Shown one piece after another: positions 47,380 through 57,334 of a stretch of 64,000 bases of DNA; positions within the stretch are counted from its first letter, which is position 1; every line of letters begins with the position of its first letter. Made by a program: the position numbers and the translations under genes. This DNA is from Ilyonectria destructans. Its lineage: Eukaryota > Ascomycota > Sordariomycetes > Hypocreales > Nectriaceae. The stretch is from positions 1,240,001 through 1,304,000 of the forward strand of contig JAHEWK010000005.1 of assembly GCA_020740775.1 (NCBI GenBank), read 5' to 3'. The notes under the pieces were generated by a model. The model saw only the letters and a list, made by a program, of their open reading frames with translations, was not told where the DNA came from and made no database searches.

Positions 47380-50022
47380 TCATATCAGATATGCCCCATA
47401 CGGCTGCCAATCATCATCTATCCAAGATACTATTTCCTCATATAGCGTATGCCCTTGTTCAATATGAATAGGTTGTTGCAACACCTCTGAGCCGACTTTC
47501 TGCGGCCACGGTTGACCAATCTCCATCGGCGTCCGGGTCATGGCCGGGGCGTGTACGAGTTGATGCGTCGACTCGCCCGGCCTGGCACTCGCCAAACATT
47601 GATCCATAGGTGCCCGTAGGCGTTGGATGAGAGCCCGCAGGCCCAGGAGGACGGCGGCGCAGTCTCGACCATAGTTGCTTCCTACTTGGCTTTCCTCCTC
47701 GAATCTCGCAATGACGAAGTCAAGGTCGTGATCTCGCGCGTGTGGATCCTTGGGGGCCACGTCCTCGATGTATATCAGCTCCTGAAGCATCAAGCAGATC
47801 GCTGCGTTAAAGATGAAGTGCAGGCCTGACTGAAGCAACTTCCTAGGGTGATTAAGGGCTAAAATGTGGCGCGCGAGACGGATGTTGTGCTCCGCTGCGA
47901 CAATACATCGCCTGAGATGAGAGAGTTGCGGGTGGGAGTTTATTGACGATTGTCTGGTAACTAGTCGCTCTGCAAATGTTTTCTTGACGGCAGCAAAGAA
48001 GACTGGGCGGATGGTGAGGATTATGAGCTGCAACGAAAGAACGTTAGTCAGAGATGCTGAGATGGACTATGTTGCTTGACATACCTGGTTATATCCCATG
48101 TGCAATAAACAGCACGCGGGATCATCACTCATGCCATTGCTGGATAGTTGGAGGATCGGGGGAAGACCTTCTTGCCACTGGTCCAGCATTCTAATGGCGT
48201 CCTCGGAGTGTCTTGCGGGCCCGGTCTTTTTCTCCCACGGGGACACGCGGTACGTGTTGCACACAATATGGCCCGAGATGCGGGAGAGTTCGACATGGGC
48301 CCTCAGACCGGCGGCTGGGGGCATCGAACTACGTGACAAATAATTAGCATGAGGACGTTGGAAGTGTGAGATGTTGTCTTGGGTACTTACGGAGCATCAC
48401 AAGGTAGGGGGAGACGAATGGCATCGTCCATGATGGCTGGTGGCCTACCCATCAAGCAGCTCAACCAACGATCGAGTACATAGAGTGTCCAGAAAACCCT
48501 CTTGCCACTCTCGTCAACCCACCCACGGTGCGCACCATGCATGATACTAATGTGCATGGCGTTGCTGATGTACATGTAGGCGGCGTCTCGTCTATTCATC
48601 TCGATCAAGTAGAAGCCCATCAGTGCCAACGCTGTAACGTCGTTGATGGTGAAGCGAGTAATGTCGAGGGGATTGCCCAAGAGCAAACAGGCCCGGCTGA
48701 AGTAGTACTCGCTCAAGTCCGTCTGCGCCTCCGGGCCTCGGGTTGGTGTGGTCAAGGCCTGGGATGCAACAGCGAAGGCTGTGTGGTAAAAGGCAAGATG
48801 CCGGCAGTTGTCGCGGGCAACAGCGTGCGGTTCGGATTCCATGGGAGGCAAGCCCGGAACGGATGAGAGATCTCCCCACCAGGCTATGCCTCCGCTGGGC
48901 CAGTTCCCGTTGCCGTCCTGGATGAAGTATCGCAGCTCGGAGAGCATGACTTGCATCTCATGGCGTGAGGGCAGCCATAACGGATCGACATCGCGTTCGT
49001 GCAAGCGACGGGAGTCGTATGTCTGATATCTGCCGAGGCTAGATAAGAAGGCGCTCCCATCAGAACCTGGGTGGATGTCATGATAAGCGAGGTGGAAGAC
49101 GGTGCTCATGAACTCCTTGAGGTAGTCGAGGAACGTGGCGCCACTTGTCTCGCCGAGGAAGCGGGCGTGGCCATCGGGATCGTGGAGAAGGCGGCCTTCG
49201 GTTGATGCTTGCTCCTCCTCATGATGGTGGTGGTGGTGGTGGTGGTGTTGACTGTGAGCGAGGATTTGATGCTCGTCAGGACCCTTGGGTCGAATGGGGT
49301 GAGACTGAAACTGAGGTTGGGATTGGGATTGAGGCTGTGGGTGAGACTGTAGGTGAGACTGAGGCTGAGGATGTTGAGGATGCAAATGTGGAACAACACC
49401 AGATTCAGCAGCTGATGGCGTATCAGGATATGACTGCTCTGCAGATGGCGTCACAGCTGGTGTCCCAACCGTCGACGTCTTTGTAGCTGCCACGTCTCTA
49501 GCACTCGCAGCCGCACTCGAAGCGTCCTGTGAGAGCAGGGCGATGAGATCGTGGCGCCTCGTGGTATCGGGTACAGTATCCCGGAGCGCCCTCTCTAGGA
49601 GGTCAACCTTGCGCCGTAGATCGTCTAGCTCGCTGCGCGCAACCAAAACCTTCTCGACAGCCACGGGATAGACGCAGTCGCGCGAAGAGGACGAGCACTG
49701 ACGACACGGGTGGTCGCCAGAGCATTTCACGCGGCGGATGTTGCAGGCGTTGCATCTTTATTTGGTTTACTCGTGGTCAGACCATGGTCACATATTTTGG
49801 CAAGCACGGAGGCGGAGGAACCAGAGGAACCAGAGGAACACCACGTCCTCACCACTCACTCACTCACTCTCCAGCCTTGGGATCGAGAACTTACGCTGTC
49901 GCAACGCGTTTCCGGCGCTCGGGAGCCACCTTGTGACGACGGGGATTGACGGGGAGCCGTTGCGGGTTCGGTGGCTGCCGGCCAGGGCCATGACCGCTGT
50001 CGCCGCCGTCGAGCCGCATCAT
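47380..50022 (-). CDS. Zn2Cys6 fungal transcription factor
   Basis: Four exons: 50022-49895, 49755-48391, 48328-48085 and 48027-47380, for 794 residues. The zinc cluster spans the first intron: VATA joins to CNACNIRRVKCSGDHPCRQCSSSSRDCVYP, giving six Cys with the usual CX2CX6CX5-9CX2CX6-8C spacing. A short coiled coil (LDDLRRKVDLLERAL) follows, then a Pro/Gln/His-rich region including a run of nine or so His. The middle-homology region begins near FLDYLKEFMSTVFHLAYHD; KRVFWTLYVLDRWLSCLMGRPPAI is the hallmark of the fungal_trans domain. It is a nuclear DNA-binding regulator of unknown target. It sits beside the siderophore locus, but classical siderophore control uses GATA and bZIP factors, so a role there is only a possibility. 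The start is the first of two adjacent ATGs. Confidence 0.88.
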
Positions 50023-51732
50023 GCTCGTTTGATCCGGCGCCAGTTCCACTCGAATACGTACGTAGTGCGTAGTGCGTGCTGCTCCGTAGTGTGCGTAGGG
50101 GCCAGCGGCGTGGGAGCTTTCGTTGCCGGCCGGAGGCGTTCGTAATGGTATGACGGCAGCTCTCTGCTTATGCTGCTGCTGCTGGTGTCTCGCTCAACTC
50201 GTCTCGGGTAACAGCACGGAGTACGTGATGGAGAAAGGCCGCGACCACGCCGCGCCCATGCCCGCCCCCAGCCGCTCGCTGCAGGGAGGGATTGGATGGG
50301 TCCAGGGGATCCCGGGATTGCAGAACGGGACCAGATTCACATCCGCACTCCACTACGGAACCAAGGAGCAGCACATGCCCCCGACGCCCAGCAGGATATA
50401 CTGCGGCCAAGCCTCGCTCCCGTGCTTCAGTGGAATAATGCACATGTATACATGCACCATGTGCAGGCGGCCCGGAGCTCCAAGACTCGGCGGATGGAAA
50501 GACGCCTCCCGGGCTTCTGCTTGCTTGGCCCGACTCTCTCTGCGCCGTTGGCATCATGAGGTAATTACTGCCCCCCGCCACTAGTTGTTCCGGGTGCTTA
50601 TTTGGGAATAGACGTGGGTGCCCTACTTGACTATTCTGGATGAACGAGGAAATCGTCGGTCCAAGAAGAAGCCCGAGGATCTCGCATACGCCCGAGCCGA
50701 GTGCGGCACAAAACTTTTTTTTTATCAATCAGTCAATCAATCGCTCATGGATTCGCATGAACATGACGCCCCCCCTAGAAATCACGCTAAACGCCATCCC
50801 CATTTTACAACATGGGTTGTCCACAGATCCATTCCCATGCCTCGGTCTGCGAGAGCTTCGACTTCGACATTGGCTGGGCGACATCGGCGAGCCACTTGTT
50901 CTGGCCTAGTACACCACCATGAAAACAAAAAATCCTTATGAATCATGCCAACTAAATTCACACTGACCGAGCATCCTGGCTTCGTACAAGCTGGAGTCTT
51001 AACGAACTGGGGTTGTTCTGGCGGTCGACCTGCAGGCCCCCCGCCCGTATGACGCACTCACCGGAGCTCGCTCACCCAGGTATTGTCGTCTGCATGCGCT
51101 CCTATTCTGTACCATGGTAGACGGGTATGTAAATTACCAAGGAAGACGTACGTGTACCAAGGACGCCCGCCGGCTTGGCTGAAACAAAGCGTTAACCGCA
51201 GCCGCTGTCACAAGAGAAGCCCGCTTCAAGTCAGTTGGCAAAGTGGACATCGAAAATCCCTGCCATCGCGACGCAGCCACAAGCCGACGTCTTACCGGTT
51301 GAGCTTCGTGTAATGTAACCACCCGGTCGAGAGTAGCGAGCTTTGGGGAGAAGGGCGGCCGGATTAAGAAGGTGAGGTAAGTTCTCAGACGAGCGGCGAG
51401 TCCATTCCCCAGAGCTATTCGCAGAGCCGATCCAGGTGACACAATCGAGATCGAGATGATCAGAGGAGCAAGCGCAAGCATAGGCAGTGTTGAAGAGACA
51501 TATTGTCTGAATTGTTTTTGTACGCCCACACGGGCCCTAAACCGTATCTAAAGGGAAGAATATAAACACCAAAGAAATTCCACCATTCTGAAAGCTGATA
51601 TCGTGCGTACGGATAAAAAAAAATATGTCGGTGTCTTATGCTTCTCGAGAGTCCAATATCAAGTTCTTTCTTTCTTGTCGCTGCCCTTGCCACATTATAC
51701 ACTGCCCGCTCGTTCATGTATTCGTTATTTTT
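50023..51732. other. Intergenic, no gene seen
   Basis: 1.7 kb holding the promoter of the Zn2Cys6 gene and the 3' flank of sidA. Repeated CGTAGTG units lie near 50058-50098, and a CACGGAGTAC at about 50215-50224 resembles the 11-bp motif seen at 6477 and 7861. No convincing frame. Confidence 0.5.
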
Positions 51733-53493
51733 CTACTGCTTGAAGATGGTGTTGACCATCTCGCCTGATCGGGTGGCGAGGACGGACAGGAGGGTATCGC
51801 TCAGCTGTGGATATCGTTAGCACGGTTGACTAAATTGATGATGCACGGGAAAATGTGCGCTTACCCCGTGAGTTCCCTCGCAGCAGCCCTGCAGCCAGAC
51901 ACCGGAGCCCTCGGCAACGGAGCCGGGCTGGAACTTGACCTTGTAATCTCGGCCGACAGCCAACTTGCGCTCGCCCTGCTCTGTGTCGACGTTCCAGCCG
52001 GTCACGGGCTTGCTGAATTGGGTAGCGTTGCGCTGGGTGACGGTCTTGGGCAGCATGGTCCAGGCATCCTTGAGGATGTTGACGTGGGCGTCGCGCCTGT
52101 AGCCGGTGGCAGCGACGACGAGGTCAACCTCGAGAACCTCCTCGTCAGCGGCATCGACGTAGCCGTCCAGGGGGATGTCGTGGATCTTCTGGACGCGGAT
52201 CTCGATCTTGTCACCCTTCTCCTCGACGCTGGTGATCTCGCGGCCGGCAAGGATGCGATGAGGCCATTGGGTCTCGTCGGCGCCAATCAGGCGCCTCTGC
52301 TCGTACATCTTCTCGTAGAGGTGCTCGATCAGGTTCAGACGCACAACACCGTAGTTGGTGGCGCGGACCTCATCCAGGAAGCTCTGTCGGGAGGAAGCCG
52401 ACCTGGGGTAGATGTTGTCGACGTACTCGGGGTTGAAGATGGTGTTGACGCTGTGAGAGATGCAATTAGCATTGACAATTGGGACTTCTGTTAGAATTGG
52501 TATGAGGACTTACAAGGGCGAGTCGTCGCTAGGTCGCAGGAACTCCTGGCGCATGAGGAGGGAGGTCTTGGAGTTGGGGTATAGTGACTGGACGTTGTTG
52601 AAGATCTCGGCGGCGCTCTGGCCGGCGCCAATGACGGCAACGCGGTAGGGCGCATCGGTCTTGGTGAGGATCTGGGGGGCGTAGGTGGCGAACTGGGAGG
52701 AGTGGAGGACGCGGGGGTTCTTGGAGGGGAGGCTCTTGGGGAGCGAGGCCTGGCCACCGGCGGCAATGAGAACCTGCTTGGTGCGGAAAGACTGGAGCTG
52801 GCCAGTCTTGCCATTGCGGGCCTGGACGGTGAAGGTCTTGACGGCACCGGCCTCCTTGTTGACGGGGGTGACGGCGACGACCTCGTTGTTGTACTGAACG
52901 ACGTGGTCGAAGAAAGAAGAGCACCAACGAAGGTAGTCCTCGAACTCGGCGCGGGCGGGCAGGAAGGTGTCCAGGTTAGTGAAGTCAATAAGACGGCCGT
53001 TGCGGTGGACATAGTTGAGGAAAGTGAACTCGGATCGAGGGTCGCGGAGGGTGGCCAGGTCCTTAATGAAGGAGATTTGCATCTTGGCGCCCGACAGGAG
53101 CATGCCGGCGTGCCATGCGAAGGCAGACTGCTTCTCGAGGAAAAGCACCTTGGGGGGAGCGCCGTCGGCGCGAAGCTTCTGGCCGTTGGCAATGGCATCG
53201 TTCATGGCAATGGCCACGGCGAGGGAGGCGGGGCCGAAACCGGCGCAGATGAGATCAAACTCAGAGTCTAGTGGAGAGGCCTCGAGGTACTTGGAATGCT
53301 CCTTGCGGGCCTTGACGCCGTTGGAGGAGGTGGTGCTGCCATTGAACTTGGTGGTACCGTTGGAGGTACCGTTGGAGATGCCGTTGCTGCTGCCATTGAA
53401 GAGGGCCGGGGCGGTGCCATTGGTGCCGTTGGAAGCTCCGTTGGTGTGAACAGGGATGCCGGCGTCCTCGGAAATCTCGCTGTGAGGAGTCAT
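51733..53493 (-). CDS. sidA: L-ornithine N5-monooxygenase (siderophore biosynthesis)
   Basis: Three exons: 53493-52514, 52450-51865 and 51804-51733, for 545 residues. It catalyses N5-hydroxylation of ornithine with FAD and NADPH, the committed first step to hydroxamate siderophores, in the cytosol. Visible motifs are the FAD site [11 protein letters not shown], the NADPH site [10 protein letters not shown], and the late [10 protein letters not shown]. Substrate-site style segments include [21 protein letters not shown]. Introns are GTAAGT...CACAG and GTAAGC...CACAG. An ATG nine codons upstream (53520) is in frame; I prefer [10 protein letters not shown] as the start. The N-terminus carries a 45-residue Asn/Gly/Thr/Ser-rich insert ([12 protein letters not shown] repeats) that makes it longer than the ~500-residue relatives. 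It is divergent from the siderophore NRPS, with iron-GATA sites between. Confidence 0.95.
53310..53440 (-). repeat. NG[TS] repeat tract in the SidA N-terminus
   Basis: Plus-strand repeats of GTTGGAGGTACCGTTGGAG type encode alternating Asn-Gly-Thr/Ser triplets ([22 protein letters not shown]). It is a 9- to 15-bp imperfect repeat in coding sequence. Confidence 0.75.
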
Positions 53494-53664
53494 GATGGCG
53501 ATAACAGGAGGGGGTATCAAGAGATTTGGGTATAAAAATAAAATAGAGGGGAGAACTGTATCAGCTTCAAGTGATGACAGTCGTAGGTGGTCGTCAAGAT
53601 CGTTCGTCCCGGGAGCTTGGAGATTGAGAGAGAAGCGAGGAGAGGCTTTCGGAGGAGGGTGATG

Positions 53665-53672
53665 AATATATA
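53665..53672 (-). promoter_or_regulatory. TATA box candidate of sidA
   Basis: TATATATT on the minus strand, about 170 bp upstream of the chosen sidA ATG, in otherwise GC/purine-rich sequence. Confidence 0.45.
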
Positions 53673-56474
53673 GAAGAGATCCGGACGGAGGTCACCGGCT
53701 GAACGGGCAATGGGTCAAACGATTGTTTGCTTTTTGGCCGGGGAGTAGCCAGTTGTGGACACGGACAAGACGTTGCAGCACGGGAGGGTCGAGCAGGGTC
53801 AACGATTGGGGGTATGTGTGTCGTGGATGAAGCTTCGTAGGGCTGTTCCTGAATAGGTATGAGGCACGAGAAGGAGGAGGGGGGTGTCGAAATGGGAGGG
53901 GGAGGGGGGCAATTCGGACAATTGGGGGTATAGAAAATATCTCTCGATGTCTGGTTCAGTAGGCGAGGCTTGTTTAAGTAGAGGAGGGGTTGGATCGGAC
54001 GCAGGACCAAGAGAAGCTGGTGGGAGGCTTCCGCATTTTGTAATCGTTCGGGGATAGGATCTACAGTAAGTGCTCTAAGCCCTCAGGCTGGGCTCTAGCT
54101 CGCCCGGCGACGGCCATGTGCTTCGCTTCTCGTTCGGAGGAAAAGAAAAAAAAAACTAGACGACCCCCATGAGAGGGATCAGCCAGCGAGGGCTTCGAGA
54201 GGCTGTGAGGCTGGACGGGCGGACAAGCGAGCGCGAGCGAGGTACATGGCCGAACAGGCAGGACGAGATGCATAGCGGCGCGCTGCGGGAACCGACGAGA
54301 CGACACGACAAAGGTACATGGATGATGATGGTGCGGACTATGGGGACTAGCCGGGACGCAGAAGGTAACTAGAGCTGACCCGGTCTGGATGGGTTCTGTC
54401 TGCCGGCCGACCAAGGCCGAGGGAGGAACCTGGGCGGCGGCTGGCGTGGGGACTGGAAGGATGAGAGGAAAAGCAGCACTGGACTCATGACTGGATGGAC
54501 GTGTAGAGCTGGAGGTGTGTACATGCTCAAGCAGGCGGATGGTGGAGGTGGATGGAGGTGGATGTGGAGGAGGAGGCGTGTATGAAGGGATAGAGGGGGA
54601 GAGAGGGGAGGGGTGCGAATGTAGCACGATCGATGGAGCACGCACTGGAGTCATCATCGCCGTCATGGACGTCCACGTACGTATCGCACTATACAGTAGT
54701 GCGTGGTGGATGTAGATGTGGATGTAGGTATACGCAAGGACTTGACTCTCGAGGTGAGATGTCGTTGATAATTAGTTGCGGTATGCTCGGCAGTGGGTGG
54801 TGAACTGTGAACTGTGAATCGTGAACTGTGAGACAAGAGACCAGGCTGACTGGACGAGGCAAGGGGGACACATTACGGGACCAGCAGAAGTGAAGGGTCT
54901 GAAGAGAAGGATCCGAAGGGAACAGCCGCCAAAGGGCCCTCCATCCACCCATGTTACGGCTCCAGACCAGCTCCAGACCAGTTCCCGATCCCAATGGCGG
55001 GAGCCCATAGCCGAAGCGTGCTCGCGGGTCCTATGATTGCCTCATGCGCATGCAAGCCCAAAACCCACGCCCAGCTTGGTCCCTTGGGTGTGCCACGGGC
55101 TCCATTCTGGGGCTGGTGGATGACCCAGATGCTGGTTCAGAAGTCGGCGCCGAAGCGGGCAGAGGAAAAAAAATGTCGCGCAGTCAACGCCTCCGTGGCC
55201 ACGGCCTTGGCCACGGCAGACCTCGTGGATGGGGCCGATGATGAGAGGAGGAGGGGAGGAGGGTGTGGACTGTGTGGGTGCTGTAGGCTGTGGGTGTTGT
55301 GGATGGAGACCGTGAAGTCCCGTAGCGCACCCCGTACGAATACGTACAGTGGTGATTAGTGGCATCGGTGCAGCGTTGCAGGTGCAAATACGTTGAGAGC
55401 TTCAGAGACCGCTGCAAGCACGCGCACACGCACGCACGCACGTATGCACGCAGTCCACCCGTCATCTCCGAACGGCATCGCACCGGCTCGTGGCATCCTA
55501 GAGGTTCCCAACTCGTCCAGGCCCGGAACGGACCCCCCAGGGCCATGCATGGCGTTTGGGTCAGACGGTGCCGGCAGTGGGATGCGACGGGATCACGACC
55601 AAGATCACCAAGGGTCGCCATCCAGGATACCTGTAGCTAGCTAGTCAGGATGGGCAAAGATTGACCAAGATGGAGCAAGATGGATCAAATCTGGATGTAC
55701 CTGCCTACCGCCACCAGCACAAGCTTCGAACCACAAGCCGTGAGACATTACCTATAAGCTGTAAGCAAGCCACTAGTTCGCTACCTAGGTAGTTACCAGA
55801 AGCAAAACCCGACCATCTCCTCGGAATTGCTCCGTCTGGTCGTTGAGCAGTAAGGAGACGATGCGTGACGGCATGCCCAGCTGTAACCCACGTACCTCTG
55901 TTAACGCACGGGAAGTCCCCGAGCATGTCACGTACCGCCCGTGATGCAAGCTGTACGTATGTCCATACGTGCGCGGCTGAGAGAATTGCCATACGTCCCT
56001 GGGTGCGAGTAATGCTGCACTGCACTCGCCTGATCTGGTGGGATTCGCTCGTTTGTTCTGCCGGGCCCAGGATTAGCTACTCGCTCCGCTCCGGACGCCC
56101 CCTGCCTTGCTCCTCCCTCCTACCTCCCTCTACTTTCCATGCCCTTACCCATTCCCGTTTATACACGCCATTCCTGTGTCACCCTCTGCCTCCATCTTGC
56201 TGGCCGGTATTGTTGGTGCTGCGGCTGACGAGTGGGGTGGCTGCAACCACGCGCGAGAAACTTGGATGCTTGGATGCTTGGATGCTTGGTCCTTTCGGCC
56301 TCAGAGGAACCGGACCGGCGGGGTGGGGGGTGTCTGGACCATGGAGGGACAAGCGGGACATGGGTGCTCCGTAAGAGTAGTGGGGGACGAGAAGAGGAAG
56401 AAAAAAAACCCAGCCGAAACCATCCCATGGAGAAGCCGATGATGGTGCGACCTCGGTGGTGATCTTCTGGTTCG

Positions 56475-56483
56475 ATCAGATAA
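56475..56483 (+). promoter_or_regulatory. ATCWGATAA iron-GATA-factor site
   Basis: ATCAGATAA, an exact match to the ATCWGATAA consensus bound by SreA/Sre1/Urbs1-type iron-responsive GATA repressors. It lies about 3 kb upstream of sidA and 620 bp from the triple cluster. Confidence 0.6.
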
Positions 56484-57097
56484 GATTGCGGAAGAGACCA
56501 GGGACGCCAAAAACTGGATGGTGCCGACCTAGGCGGTAGCAGCGAACGCCAACGCCAACGCCAGCGCCAAGGACCTGGGCTGCCCATCCAAACAAGGACA
56601 TGGCCAAGACCCTGACCACGGGCCCCGGCATCGTGGCGTGGGCTCATATGCTGCTTGTACACTCACTCCGACATTGTACATTATACTGACTACGTACTGC
56701 TGAATAGAAGGAAAACACTCGCTGGGATTGGGAACAGCTTGGAGGGCACTACTTGAGACCCTGGGCGCCACCCCTGGCATGGCGCGAATACCGACTGGTC
56801 AGCTGGAAGCCAGCTCGAGAGCCAAACGCCGTGGGTTACGCACCGCCGTACGCCTCCGCCGCCGATGACGGCAGTCGCACGAACCCTGAAGGAAGAAAGA
56901 AAAAAAAAGAGACCGTCGTCAACGCCATCGGAGCAGATCGCACTGTCATGCGAGAACCGGGGTCTCGAAGGGGCAAAAGACCGCAGACGGAAGTTGTGAT
57001 TGGGGTAGCCCGGGGGGTAGGCCGAGCAGCGAGGCGCGCTAGGGACCGAATGGAGAGAGGCGGGTGTGGTTTTTATGGCGTGTGGAGATTGAGGGAA

Positions 57098-57130
57098 TTA
57101 TCTGATGATCTGATAAACTGGATCTGATAA
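57098..57130. promoter_or_regulatory. Triple ATCWGATAA cluster (iron-GATA repressor sites)
   Basis: Three exact matches to ATCWGATAA in 33 bp: ATCAGATAA on the minus strand (57098-57106), ATCTGATAA on the plus strand (57108-57116), and ATCTGATAA again (57122-57130). In Aspergillus, Ustilago and Neurospora this consensus is the target of the iron-sensing GATA factors SreA, Urbs1 and Sre, which repress siderophore genes when iron is plentiful. It sits in the gap between sidA and the NRPS, with a TATATA 75 bp to the right. Confidence 0.8.
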
Positions 57131-57318
57131 GATCTAGGTAATTAGCACGCTGCTTGTGCCAGGTTTAATGTACGTACAAGGCGGTATATTCGCTGCTCTT
57201 TTCCTATATACGCACTATGGTGCCGGTAGGCCCTGTCCTGGCCCTGCACGGCGAAGCTAGTGGAGGACTGGAGTGGTTACCGATGCGCCCCAGAAACCAG
57301 GGGTCCTCCAGTGTCCAT

Positions 57319-57334
57319 CCAATGTCCGTCCAAT
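57319..57334 (+). promoter_or_regulatory. Paired CCAAT boxes
   Basis: CCAAT at 57319-57323 and 57330-57334, about 190 bp from the GATA cluster. CCAAT-binding complex with HapX acts on iron genes in ascomycetes. The extended CBC-HapX spacing motif is not matched here, so this is only suggestive. Confidence 0.35.

Noticed and set aside
51826..52494. 222-codon plus-strand frame
   Set aside because: Exact shadow of sidA exon 2 on the opposite strand; Val/Asp/Leu-biased composition and no domain.
52702..53271. 189-codon plus-strand frame
   Set aside because: Shadow of sidA exon 1; the minus strand has clear FAD and NADPH motifs.
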